Positions 1-9,709 of a DNA stretch of 64,000 bases are shown here, piece after piece. The stretch's first letter is position 1. Each line of letters starts with the position of its first letter. The position numbers and the translations under genes are program-made. The stretch is from positions 741,501 to 805,500 of the forward strand of contig CP022705.1 of the NCBI GenBank assembly GCA_003491285.1. The letters are read 5' to 3'. The notes beneath the pieces are model-generated. The model was not told where the DNA came from. It saw only the letters and a list, made by a program, of their open reading frames with translations, and did not search any database. The stretch comes from Methanobacterium sp. BRmetb2 (GTDB lineage: Archaea > Methanobacteriota > Methanobacteria > Methanobacteriales > Methanobacteriaceae).

Positions 1-481
<481 letters not shown>

Positions 482-600
482 TTTTTCCCTCCTAACTTTG
501 TTCTGTATACCAAAACCCGTCACAGAGTTTATTAAAAAATTGTTCACTCTTGGGGAAGATACTTTAACACTTTAATGGTATACGAAACTGCATTTACTTA

Positions 601-617
601 CTTATATATTATTAAAC
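601..617 (-). promoter_or_regulatory. TATA box/BRE of the mcr operon
   Basis: On the minus strand this reads AAGTTTAATAATATATAAG, an archaeal TATA element with a purine-rich upstream part. A start site about 24 bases downstream (near 580) would leave a leader of roughly 95 bases before mcrB. It lies back to back with a second TATA element for the opposite strand at 641-650. Confidence 0.5.
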
Positions 618-640
618 TTTCTTCTTGAATCAATTAGAAA

Positions 641-650
641 GATTTATATG
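641..650 (+). promoter_or_regulatory. TATA box candidate upstream of mmp10
   Basis: The plus strand reads GAAAGATTTATATG, a good archaeal TATA element pointing towards mmp10. A second, weaker AT element (AAAATTATTTATTTT, about 727-741) is placed so that its transcript would start within a few bases of the mmp10 ATG. No ribosome-binding site precedes that ATG, so a leaderless transcript from the second element is possible. Confidence 0.45.
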
Positions 651-762
651 TTGGAAATCAGCAACTTTTTAATAGGGTTAAGTGGTCAATAATACTTTTT
701 TTGACATAATTAGGGCCGAAAAATCCAAAATTATTTATTTTGTTACACTATAAACGATTATT

Positions 763-2016
763 ATGCAAATTATAGCAGATGTAGGCGGAATACCCGGTAA
801 AGATTGCAGAGGTTTCTGTAAATATTGTTATTTTAGAAAAGTGAAAGAAATAGAACCATTAGGTTGTAAACACTGTCTCAACGGTAAGGTTGGATGTGAT
901 CATTGTACCTCTGGAGTTACAGAAACTAAAAATGAATTTGCATCCCCTTTTATGGTTGTCCATTCAGTTCAAACTTCCCTAATGATGGGTAATTACAGTG
1001 ATAAAAACTTGAAAATTAATATAAGTGGAGGCGGCGATGTCAGTTGCTATCCTCATCTAAATGAGATTGTTTCAGCTTTTTCACAATTTGACATTCCTAT
1101 GCATCTCGGATATACCAGTGGTAAAGGCATTGATGACTCAAAATTAGCAGATGACTTAATTTCCAAGGGAGTTAATGAAGTCACTTTTACTGTCTTTTCT
1201 ACCAACCCTCTGAAAAGAAAAGAGTGGATGGGAGACAAAAATGTAGAAGAATCACTTAAAGCTCTGAAGATTTTCTGTGAAAACTGTGAAGTACATGCTG
1301 CATCCGTAATAATCCCTGGTGTGAATGATGGAGAAGATTTATTCGAAACATGCGCAAATCTGGAATCATGGGGTGCAAAAGCATTTATCCTGATGAGATT
1401 TGCAAATTATGAAAACCAAGGGCTCATATTAGGTAACGAACCATTAATTAAAGGGGTTGAACCACACACACTGGAAGAATTTGAAAATCTAGTTAAAACC
1501 ATCAATAAAGAGTTTAATTTAAGAGTTACTGGAACTCCTCTTTGTGATCCCAAAAATGATACTCCTTTTGCCATTTCTAAAAATAAAAATAAACATTATC
1601 TGGAAATACTATCCAAAGTAACTTCTGAAGCCACTATATTAACCAGTAAAATTGCTGCCCCGTATATAGATAGAATCATAAGAAATATTGAAGCCGAAGA
1701 CATGGTAAATGTGATTGCAGTGGACAAAGACATAGGCTGCCTAATCACTCAAAAGGACTTGGAAAATGCTGATCTTAAAGATATTAAAGAAACTGTTTTA
1801 ATACCTGGGCGAGCATTTGTACATGATAAAAAGGCTGAAGAAATATTAAGCAGAGATGGAGTAGAAAGACTGGTGGCCAGAGGACCAGACAAATTAAGTG
1901 TAGATGGTGAGATGAGCGGAACACTGACCAGGAAAGATGTTTTAAAAACCGAACTAATAGCTTTTCAAGATCTAATCGAAGCCATTAATTTCTTTGGTGT
2001 TAGAAAAAATAAATAG
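763..2016 (+). CDS. mmp10: Methanogenesis marker 10, MCR arginine C-methyltransferase (radical SAM)
   Basis: Mmp10 family members are cobalamin-dependent radical SAM enzymes that place the 5-C-methyl group on an active-site arginine of McrA. The sequence shows the radical SAM cysteines C15-X3-C19-X2-C22, a second cysteine group C35/C38/C45/C48 that suggests another metal site, and a GGGD motif typical of the SAM-binding strand. The 417-residue length fits the family. It lies divergently next to mcrB, consistent with work on McrA. The ATG has no Shine-Dalgarno sequence, so the message may be leaderless. The enzyme probably acts in the cytoplasm during MCR maturation. Confidence 0.93.
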   Translation: MQIIADVGGIPGKDCRGFCKYCYFRKVKEIEPLGCKHCLNGKVGCDHCTSGVTETKNEFASPFMVVHSVQTSLMMGNYSDKNLKINISGGGDVSCYPHLNEIVSAFSQFDIPMHLGYTSGKGIDDSKLADDLISKGVNEVTFTVFSTNPLKRKEWMGDKNVEESLKALKIFCENCEVHAASVIIPGVNDGEDLFETCANLESWGAKAFILMRFANYENQGLILGNEPLIKGVEPHTLEEFENLVKTINKEFNLRVTGTPLCDPKNDTPFAISKNKNKHYLEILSKVTSEATILTSKIAAPYIDRIIRNIEAEDMVNVIAVDKDIGCLITQKDLENADLKDIKETVLIPGRAFVHDKKAEEILSRDGVERLVARGPDKLSVDGEMSGTLTRKDVLKTELIAFQDLIEAINFFGVRKNK

Positions 2017-2100
2017 TATAATATATATTAATTTCTCAAACAAATTGAAAGTTATAATAATATAAATTATATTTCATTTCACTTTTTTCATGTGGTAATT

Positions 2101-3435
2101 ATGGAACAAGATATAACTATAACTGTTTTAACACCTGAATTCTATAATTATGGGGCAATGCTTATTGCAGGAATTTTAAAAGATGAAGGTTACCATGTAA
2201 AACTGCAAAAAGGCTTCGAAAATACTATAACTGCGGATATTATTTTTATTAGTATTCACTCCACTATTCATCTTTTAAAATATCAAAAAGAAATTGAAAA
2301 AATAGATGGTTTTAAGATAGTAGGAGGACCAGTTAGCCAATCCCCTGAACTAGTATTTAAATATCTAAATCCTGACTTGGTGGTTGTTGGTGAGGGAGAA
2401 TTTGTTGTAACTGATTTAATAAAAGCCATCAGCCATGATAAAGAAGTTATTAATAAAGATTGTCTAAAAAAGATCAATGGTATCGCTTTTAACGAAAAAG
2501 GAAATATTATACTAAATAATCCTGCCCAGCCAGCCATACTCCAAGGCCGCCCCATCCCTTTAATCCCTGAGGATATATCCTTTGAAGATATTAGGGGAGC
2601 TAACGTTTATATTGAAACTCATCGTGGGTGTCCCGGCAACTGTGGTTTTTGTCAAGTTCCTTACTTTTTTGGAAGGGATATTCGAAGCCGTCCCATGGAA
2701 GACATTCTTTCAGAAGTGAATGAATTTCTTAAAAAAGGAGCAAAGAAAATTGCTATAAGTGGAGGAACTGGAACACTATATGGCAGTAAAAAATTCCGTG
2801 GAATTGACGAAACGGAATTTATTGAATTAATAAAACAAATAAGTAAGTTAACCGGCCCTGAAAATCTCACTATTCCAGACATTAGAGTAGATATGATAAA
2901 CGAAAATATACTGGAAGCTATAGAGAAATATACAAATGGTTGGATCTTTTTTGGTATAGAGTCTGGAAGCGAAAAGATCTTAAAAAGCATGAAAAAAGGG
3001 ATTAACCTTGATCACGTTAGAGAATCTGTTGAATCTGCACGTAAAAAAGGGGTTAAGGTGGCAGGATCATTCATTGTGGGTTATCCTGGTGAAACTGAAG
3101 AGGATTTTGATGATACTTTAGATTTAGCAGACGAACTCATGTTAGACGACTATTTCGTAAGTATAGCCGAACCAATTCCCGGCACAGCATTAGCTGAAGA
3201 AGTGAAAAAGATTTCTCTAAAGGAAAATCCGGTTTTTATAAAAAGTAAAGAATATAAAAATCAAAATTTAAGCATTGCAGAGACACGAGCTTTGAGATTA
3301 ATGCTTGATTCATACATATTTCGCAGTGTTCCTGTTCCAATGAGTGATCAACTTTTTAATGCCCTTTTAAACGAAGTGAAATCCCAAGGCAAACACATAA
3401 AAATAGTAACTGAAATGATTAAAAATTTGAATTAA
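2101..3435 (+). CDS. B12-binding domain radical SAM protein, possible MCR-modifying methyltransferase
   Basis: The first 170 residues form a cobalamin-binding-like Rossmann domain and are followed by a radical SAM core with C177-X3-C181-X2-C184 (RGCPGNCGFC). The frame is open from a GTG at 2092, but GTGGTAATT forms a ribosome-binding site in front of the ATG at 2101, so that start is preferred. It follows mmp10 by about 85 bases in the same direction. Members of this class in methanogens include a glutamine C-methyltransferase acting on McrA (MgmA); assigning this gene to that reaction is an inference from position and architecture. Other B12 radical SAM activities remain possible. Confidence 0.8.
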   Translation: MEQDITITVLTPEFYNYGAMLIAGILKDEGYHVKLQKGFENTITADIIFISIHSTIHLLKYQKEIEKIDGFKIVGGPVSQSPELVFKYLNPDLVVVGEGEFVVTDLIKAISHDKEVINKDCLKKINGIAFNEKGNIILNNPAQPAILQGRPIPLIPEDISFEDIRGANVYIETHRGCPGNCGFCQVPYFFGRDIRSRPMEDILSEVNEFLKKGAKKIAISGGTGTLYGSKKFRGIDETEFIELIKQISKLTGPENLTIPDIRVDMINENILEAIEKYTNGWIFFGIESGSEKILKSMKKGINLDHVRESVESARKKGVKVAGSFIVGYPGETEEDFDDTLDLADELMLDDYFVSIAEPIPGTALAEEVKKISLKENPVFIKSKEYKNQNLSIAETRALRLMLDSYIFRSVPVPMSDQLFNALLNEVKSQGKHIKIVTEMIKNLN

Positions 3436-3440
3436 TATCA

Positions 3441-3468
3441 TATAGTAAATATTAATATTTGTACTATA
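3441..3468. terminator. Inverted repeat after the radical SAM gene, terminator candidate
   Basis: TATAGT, then the perfect palindrome AAATATTAATATTT, then GT and ACTATA, forms an almost perfect 28-base hairpin with one two-base bulge. It begins six bases after the stop codon of the upstream gene and lies between convergent genes. It is very AT-rich, so the stem would be weak. Confidence 0.35.
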
Positions 3469-3609
3469 AACTAAACCCCATCCAGATGTTATATTATATT
3501 ATGCCCCTTAGTACTGAATAATTCCCGAGCCCTTGATACTCAGATCATATATAATATAATGTGCATTTTTAACGATAATCTTTTGAATTGATTTCCATCA
3601 TTTAAAAAT

Positions 3610-4263
3610 TTAAAATTTAAATATTGTACCTGCTTTACATTCTTTGGTTGATTCTGGGTAAATTTTTTTTATTTCTTCCTTTTTGGAGGTACAATGACAT
3701 GGAACAATTAAAGGGATATCTTTTAAGATTTTTAAATCGTCAAAGTCATGGAAACCACCAATAATTGCATGAATTTCTCCTAAAGATTCTGATTTTTTTA
3801 TAATGCTTTCTAATCCGGGGTGGGCACATCCTGTGACAATAATTAACCCTTCATCTGTTTCAAAAATTAATGATTGTTCTTTTATTTTATCTCCCAGTTC
3901 GCCAGTAGTCCAGACATTTTCAGATATTTGTGTAGTTTCAGAGACTTCTATTAAATTTGAACGTTTTCCTAGCTCATTTTTAAGGTTTAATGAAAATGAT
4001 TTGCCTAAATAAATATCCGGGTTAATATGTTCCAGTAAATGGTTAATTCCCCCAATATGGTCCCAGTGCTGATGAGATAAAACTATTTTATCTATTTCCT
4101 CCAACCTAATACCTGCAACCTTCATATTATATAAAAGAATGTTCCCATTCCAACCAGTATCAAAAAGAATTTTACTTTTAGGGGTATTGATTAGGCTCGA
4201 AAATCCCCATCCGTTTTTATAACCATTTTTTGATTGGTTATCATATAAAATCTTGATTTCCAT
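3610..4263 (-). CDS. Metallo-beta-lactamase fold hydrolase, COG1237 type
   Basis: The protein carries the metal-binding motif HQHWDH (in LSHQHWDHIGG), with further histidines in TGCAHPG, GGFHDF and PCHCTS, as in the family once named dihydropterin ribofuranosylaminobenzene phosphate synthase. About 217 residues is near the short end for the family. The frame extends to a GTG at 4272, but GTGATAAG acts as the ribosome-binding site for the ATG at 4263. The upstream transporter gene ends at 4269, so the two are translationally close. A link to methanopterin synthesis is only suggested by the old family name; the substrate is unknown. Confidence 0.8.
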   Translation of the reverse strand: MEIKILYDNQSKNGYKNGWGFSSLINTPKSKILFDTGWNGNILLYNMKVAGIRLEEIDKIVLSHQHWDHIGGINHLLEHINPDIYLGKSFSLNLKNELGKRSNLIEVSETTQISENVWTTGELGDKIKEQSLIFETDEGLIIVTGCAHPGLESIIKKSESLGEIHAIIGGFHDFDDLKILKDIPLIVPCHCTSKKEEIKKIYPESTKECKAGTIFKF

Positions 4264-4268
4264 TCTTA

Positions 4269-5477
4269 TCACTTCGAAGCATTTAATATGATATCTGTGA
4301 GTTTATTTCCCTTGAAAGTTACAATTTTAATAAATTCCGTTGTTAAAACATACATAGGGCCTTCACCAACATCTCCTGAAACTAAAATATCTGTGTTCTC
4401 ATCTCTGAGGAATTCTGCTGTTTTTATTCCCCTTTTTCGTTCATAGTTTAAGCCAGGATTTTCCTTTAAATTGAAACTGGTGATTTTTCCTTTAGAAACG
4501 TCAGCAAATAAGAAATAAGGTGCTTTTCCAAAATGTTCTGAAATATCCGAATTTAATCCGTTTTCATTATTTACAGGAACGGCTATCCTCATTTTTAATT
4601 TTTTTTCAGGTTCAATTTTAATGGTTAAGCTATCCAGATCCTCAATTTCTTTTTTGATCTTTTTTTCAATATTATTAGATATCAGGTTGGCGTGTTCAAC
4701 AGAAAATTCTTTTTTGGTTTCTAAGTGGAGATCTGCAAAAACAAAAGGACCAGACCTTCTAACTTTTATATCATGGATACCAGCTACTCCTTCAATAGAC
4801 ATGGCAAGTTTTTTGATTCTTTCTACTTTTTCGGGATCAATACAAGCATCTAAAAGAACAAGCACATCATTTTTAGCCAGTTTAGTTCCTACATAAACTA
4901 TTAAAACTGCTACTAAAATTCCCGCCACACCTTGTAATTGGGGATAACCAAGAATAGAAGTTAATATACCAAGAAATACTATTATTGAAGTAAAAACATC
5001 AATAAGACTATGTTTTCCATCGTTAATCAGTGCTTTGGAACCTATTTCATTTCCTACTCTATCTTTGTAAATTGAAAGCCATAATGAAATCCCAATAGAT
5101 AAAACTGCTGTTAACAAACTTATTAAGGGTATATCTATTATTACTGGGTTTAAAAAGGCATCAAATGATTCTAATGCTATTCCAACTCCAGATACTATTA
5201 TAATTATTGAAATAATTAAGGAAGTGAAAGTTTCTACTTTATAATAACCATAAGGAAATGTTTGATCAGGTTTTCTCTGAGAAAGTTTAAGTCCGATATA
5301 TACTGCAATTGATGCAAAAATATCTGAAAAAGAGTGAACAGCATCAGCTATTAAAGCCACACTACCTGAAAAAAATCCTACAATTGCTTTAATAACTGCT
5401 AAAATTAGATTAACTAAACCAGAATATTTAGCAGCATTTGCACCTTTTTTAAGTTTCAATCTCTTTTTGTTATCCAA
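4269..5477 (-). CDS. Cation diffusion facilitator transporter fused to a NifX-like domain
   Basis: Residues 1 to about 290 form a CDF metal-efflux transporter, with several membrane segments, the DAVHSF metal-site motif, a second DGKHSLID site and a cytoplasmic domain. Residues from about 300 to 402 form a NifB/NifX-type (dinitrogenase iron-molybdenum cofactor biosynthesis) domain beginning RIAVPVNNENGLNSDISEHF. The start is a TTG at 5477 behind AGGGA. The next upstream genes encode free NifX-like domains and MinD-type ATPases, so the fusion probably ties divalent metal export to the same metal-cluster system. The transported metal cannot be told from the sequence. Confidence 0.88.
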   Translation of the reverse strand: MDNKKRLKLKKGANAAKYSGLVNLILAVIKAIVGFFSGSVALIADAVHSFSDIFASIAVYIGLKLSQRKPDQTFPYGYYKVETFTSLIISIIIIVSGVGIALESFDAFLNPVIIDIPLISLLTAVLSIGISLWLSIYKDRVGNEIGSKALINDGKHSLIDVFTSIIVFLGILTSILGYPQLQGVAGILVAVLIVYVGTKLAKNDVLVLLDACIDPEKVERIKKLAMSIEGVAGIHDIKVRRSGPFVFADLHLETKKEFSVEHANLISNNIEKKIKKEIEDLDSLTIKIEPEKKLKMRIAVPVNNENGLNSDISEHFGKAPYFLFADVSKGKITSFNLKENPGLNYERKRGIKTAEFLRDENTDILVSGDVGEGPMYVLTTEFIKIVTFKGNKLTDIILNASK

Positions 5478-5532
5478 AATAATCCCTGTTACTGTTTTTT
5501 AAGATTTTATGATTTAAATTTTTTATGGAAAA

Positions 5533-6417
5533 TTATAAATCCAAACTTTCAAGTATTTTAGAAAAAAACTTTTCAAATTCAGGTTCATAGATTACTACTG
5601 GTTTAAGGTTAACTAAAGAATCTACAAACCGCGTATCATATGGTATTCTACCTAACAAGGGAATATCATTGCTTTTACAATAATCAATTATTTTATCAGT
5701 AAATTCTTCATTTATATCCCATCTATTGATTACAATACCAGTTGGTATCCCAAAATGATTTACGACCTCTATTGCTCTATTCAAATCCCAGAATGCAACT
5801 GGTGTTGGTTCAGTGACAATTAAAACATAATCACTTCCCCTAACCGACGCAATTACAGGACATCCAATTCCGGCAGCTGCATCAATTAACATTAAATCTG
5901 CTTGTATGTTCTCTGCTACTTCATTAGCTTTCATTTTTACAGCATTCACTACTTTGCCTGAACCCGATTCACCTATATCTAAATGTCCAGTCACTATTGG
6001 AAATCCATAAGTAGTGTTACCAACGCCAATTTTTGCATTTTTTACTTTTTTAAAATTAATTGCATTCTCTGGACATGCAACTATACATGTTCCACAGCCT
6101 ACACATAAAAATTCGTTAATTACTGGCAATCTTTGATCACGATCCCATTGGATGGCAGAAAAATTACAGGCCTTTACACAGTCTTTAAGTCCTTTACATT
6201 TTTCTCTAATCAAATTAGCTTTTTCATTGGTCCTAATCTCTTCCCATGAATCAAAATTTTCTTCTTTAAGACCCAACACAAGAGATAAGTTAGGTGCATC
6301 AACATCACAATCCACAACAACTATCTTATTCTCTCTTCCAAGAATTACAGCAAGTGATGCAGTCAAAGTACTTTTACCAACCCCTCCTTTTCCTGAAAGA
6401 ACAGTAAGTGCCCTCAT
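5533..6417 (-). CDS. MinD-superfamily P-loop ATPase with inserted ferredoxin domain
   Basis: The N-terminus has a deviant Walker A motif (SGKGGVGKS). Between about residues 60 and 120 there is an inserted two-cluster ferredoxin-like segment ([11 protein letters not shown], then [12 protein letters not shown]). The C-terminal part has the MinD-type [11 protein letters not shown] and VTEPTP motifs. The family (COG1149) is thought to use ATP in the handling of iron-sulfur or related metal clusters. Its ATG overlaps the stop of the upstream paralogue by ATGA, so the two are translationally coupled and probably form a heterodimer. Confidence 0.87.
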   Translation of the reverse strand: MRALTVLSGKGGVGKSTLTASLAVILGRENKIVVVDCDVDAPNLSLVLGLKEENFDSWEEIRTNEKANLIREKCKGLKDCVKACNFSAIQWDRDQRLPVINEFLCVGCGTCIVACPENAINFKKVKNAKIGVGNTTYGFPIVTGHLDIGESGSGKVVNAVKMKANEVAENIQADLMLIDAAAGIGCPVIASVRGSDYVLIVTEPTPVAFWDLNRAIEVVNHFGIPTGIVINRWDINEEFTDKIIDYCKSNDIPLLGRIPYDTRFVDSLVNLKPVVIYEPEFEKFFSKILESLDL

Positions 6418-7283
6418 TCTAGATCCTCCAATCGTTCAACAAATTCCTGAATTTTTGGATGGGAAATTGGAGCACCTTTAGAATACTCTTTTAATATTGC
6501 CTTTTGATATGGAATTTCAGCTACAATATCTGTTCCATACTTCTTCGAAAGATCTTTGACCAGTTGAGGATCGCCAATATTGGAACGGTTAATAAGAATT
6601 TTAGATTTAATTCCCATTTTTTTCAATAATAATAAAATAAGTTCTAAATCATGACATCCTAGGGGGGTAGGTTCTGTGACGGCTAGAGCACAATTTACGT
6701 CTAGTAAGGCTGAAATAACGTTACAATGAGTGCCCGCAGCAGTATCTATTATAATATAGTCATATTGGTCTTCAAAAGTTAAAGCGTATTCTTTAGTTGC
6801 ATTCACCACCAATGATGTAGCTTCACAACCAATTTCAATTTCCCCAGAAATTAGAATGAAATCATTAGCAACATTTTTTCCCACTAATTTTTCATCCAAG
6901 AATCCTTTATATATATAACCTACTATCTGGCTATCTTTATGGATAGAAGCAGAGGGGCATGTATACATACATGCTTCACAACCATTACATTGTTGGGTGA
7001 TTAGGAGAGGGTAATTATCTTTAACATAGACAATTGCGTTTTGTTTACAGACAGAAGCGCATTTACCACATTTTAAACAGGTTTCTTTGTCAAATCCCGG
7101 TAGAAAATTAGTTATATTCTTAATTTTTTTACGTTCTATAGGGAGGATTATATGATCATCAGGACATTCAACATCAGCATCAACTAACATAACTCTAAAT
7201 TTTTTTGTTAAAGCCATTGATATGGCTGTTGCCATAGTTGATTTCCCGGTACCACCTTTACCGCCAGTTATGGCAATTTTCAT
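6414..7283 (-). CDS. MinD-superfamily P-loop ATPase with inserted ferredoxin domain (paralogue)
   Basis: This has the same architecture as the downstream gene: Walker [10 protein letters not shown], a ferredoxin insert with [11 protein letters not shown] and [12 protein letters not shown], then IDTAAGTHC and VTEPTPLG. It is separated from the NifX-like gene before it by about 70 bases and starts at an ATG behind GGTGT. The pair of adjacent ATPases with ferredoxin inserts is the signature of Orp-type clusters in sulfate reducers and related anaerobes. The biochemical role is not established; metal-cluster assembly or insertion is the usual inference. Confidence 0.87.
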   Translation of the reverse strand: MKIAITGGKGGTGKSTMATAISMALTKKFRVMLVDADVECPDDHIILPIERKKIKNITNFLPGFDKETCLKCGKCASVCKQNAIVYVKDNYPLLITQQCNGCEACMYTCPSASIHKDSQIVGYIYKGFLDEKLVGKNVANDFILISGEIEIGCEATSLVVNATKEYALTFEDQYDYIIIDTAAGTHCNVISALLDVNCALAVTEPTPLGCHDLELILLLLKKMGIKSKILINRSNIGDPQLVKDLSKKYGTDIVAEIPYQKAILKEYSKGAPISHPKIQEFVERLEDLE

Positions 7284-7354
7284 TAATTACACCAAATATT
7301 AAATAAAATCTTCAATAATACAATTCCAAAATATTATATAATAAAAAAGAGGTT

Positions 7355-7753
7355 TTATCTTCTTTGACCCATACCTCTGCCCATTCCACGTCCAGTTTTC
7401 ATGGCTTCAGGTCCTTGAATTTCTTCCAATTTTCCATCGATTAAGAATTCAACATTATGCTCCACTGTTCCCGTAACAATTTTATGGACCTTTATTCCAA
7501 ATTGCTTTAAAACCTCAAATGCATTTGGACCGACTGCACCAGAAATGACAACATCAGCCTTTTCGTTAGCTATAATTTCAGCAGCTTTGATACCAGCTCC
7601 TCCAGATTGCGAAATTGCTGGATTTTTTAATGCTTTAAAATCTTTAATTTCACCATCGTCTACATTTACAAATACAAAATAGGAACATCTACCAAAAACC
7701 GGGCTAATTTGTGCTCCTAAATCTTCCCCTGTGGATGCAACAGCTATTCTCAT
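7355..7753 (-). CDS. NifX/NifB-like iron-molybdenum cofactor-binding protein
   Basis: This small (132-residue) NifX-type protein has the pattern RIAVAS, then SPVFGRCSYF, then GGAGIKAAEII and VVISGAVGPNAF. Its tail is glycine- and methionine-rich (GRGMGRGMGQRR), as in many Orp-associated members, and could bind metal. Its ATG overlaps the stop of the Mrp ATPase gene by four bases. The family binds metal-sulfur clusters in other systems; no nitrogenase genes are present here, so a role in nitrogen fixation is not implied. Confidence 0.85.
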   Translation of the reverse strand: MRIAVASTGEDLGAQISPVFGRCSYFVFVNVDDGEIKDFKALKNPAISQSGGAGIKAAEIIANEKADVVISGAVGPNAFEVLKQFGIKVHKIVTGTVEHNVEFLIDGKLEEIQGPEAMKTGRGMGRGMGQRR

Positions 7754-8601
7754 TTTTCAACCTCCTTTATATAATCTTCTATTTTACTAAATATCTTAAA
7801 AAACCCTTTAGAAAAAACAGAATCAGGATTCTGTTTTAATACAGGAATTCCATTATCTATAGATTCAGAAACATTTATATCTACTGATAAACTACCTAAA
7901 AATGGAATATCCATCTTTTCTGCTATTTTTTCCCCATTATTTTGTCCAAATATTGAAAATTCCTCATTACAATGAGGACACACAAATCCAGACATATTCT
8001 CTAAAAGTCCGATTATACTAATATTTAAGTGTTTTAACATATTTATACATTTTTTTACGTCATCTAATGATACTGATTGTGGAGTAGTTACAATAATAAC
8101 ACCATCTAAAGATGGTATAGACTGTAAAATAGTCAGTGGCTCGTCTCCAGTTCCAGGTGGATTATCAATAATCAGTACATCCAAATCTCCCCATTTTACA
8201 TCTGAAAGAAACTGTCTTATTGCACCGGTCTTTTTCGGACCTCTCCATATAATAGGTGAATCTTCATCAGGTAGAAGAAATTTAGTTGAAATAACTTCCA
8301 TATCATCATCAGTTTTTATGGGAAGTATTTGATTTTTCTCAAATTTTAAAAAAGAATCCCCAATACCCAACATTCTTGGAATATTTGGACCATGAATATC
8401 TGAATCCAGGATTCCTGCTTTATAACCTTTTTTTAAGAATGCTGTGGCAAGATTTACGGCTATGGTTGATTTACCAACTCCACCTTTACCGCTCATGACA
8501 GCTATTTTATGCTTGATATGGCTCATCTTTTTGGTAATTTTAATATTTTGTTCCATTAAAGCTAATTTCTGTTTATATTCGTCTGATTCTTCATTTTTCA
8601 T
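7750..8601 (-). CDS. Mrp/NBP35-type iron-sulfur carrier ATPase
   Basis: The P-loop [16 protein letters not shown] lies about 35 residues in, followed by the switch motifs DSDIHGPNIPRMLG and IDNPPGTGDE of the Mrp/ApbC family. The C-terminal CPHC motif (GFVCPHCNEEF) is the site where family members carry a bridging iron-sulfur cluster. It overlaps the downstream NifX-like gene by ATGA. In this cluster it is a likely scaffold or carrier for the NifX-like partners. Confidence 0.9.
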   Translation of the reverse strand: MKNEESDEYKQKLALMEQNIKITKKMSHIKHKIAVMSGKGGVGKSTIAVNLATAFLKKGYKAGILDSDIHGPNIPRMLGIGDSFLKFEKNQILPIKTDDDMEVISTKFLLPDEDSPIIWRGPKKTGAIRQFLSDVKWGDLDVLIIDNPPGTGDEPLTILQSIPSLDGVIIVTTPQSVSLDDVKKCINMLKHLNISIIGLLENMSGFVCPHCNEEFSIFGQNNGEKIAEKMDIPFLGSLSVDINVSESIDNGIPVLKQNPDSVFSKGFFKIFSKIEDYIKEVEK

Positions 8602-8653
8602 AATTAATCAACTTAAATGAATAATTAACTCTTTAAAAAAATTAAAACAATTT

Positions 8654-9025
8654 TTAATGTTTTTCAGTGCACGAATTATCATCAGCAGTAGATAATTCAC
8701 CAGCAAGGTATTTTTCCACAGCTTCCTTAACTGTGCCCGATGCACCTGAATAAACTTTCAATCCGCTGTTTTTGAGCATATTTACTGCTTTTGATCCTAA
8801 ATTACCACACACTAAAACATCAGCATTATGGTTCAAAATTATCTCTGCAGGAGTAATTGCACCTCCAGTGTGCCGTCCCCTACTTTCGACAGTTTCCACA
8901 TTTTTAATTTCATTGTTTTCCATTTTTAAAAATGTGAAAAATGGTGATTTGCCAAAATGCATTGAAATTTCAGAGGATAGACCCTGATTTTGAAGTGTTG
9001 GTATACAAATGGTTGTGATATTCAT
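8654..9025 (-). CDS. NifX-like protein of the MTH1175 type
   Basis: A second free-standing NifX/NifB-type domain of about 123 residues, with the motif SMHFGKSPFFTF, GGAITPAEI and VCGNLGSKAVNML. It matches the family named after MTH1175 of Methanothermobacter. The frame is open from GTG 9028, but the ATG at 9025 is immediately behind AGGTG, and the true start is uncertain by one codon. It follows the DUF134 regulator gene by about 15 bases and so belongs to the same transcript. Two cysteine or histidine residues in the C-terminal tail (CTEKH) could bind metal. Confidence 0.85.
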   Translation of the reverse strand: MNITTICIPTLQNQGLSSEISMHFGKSPFFTFLKMENNEIKNVETVESRGRHTGGAITPAEIILNHNADVLVCGNLGSKAVNMLKNSGLKVYSGASGTVKEAVEKYLAGELSTADDNSCTEKH

Positions 9026-9040
9026 CACCTGATTAATATA

Positions 9041-9673
<633 letters not shown>

Positions 9674-9709
9674 GTTTATGTTATTAAAAAAAATCTAAAA
9701 TAGTAAACA

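Noticed and set aside
7355..9025. Nitrogen fixation genes
   Set aside because: Only NifX-like single domains occur; no nifH, nifD, nifK or nifB genes are in the window.
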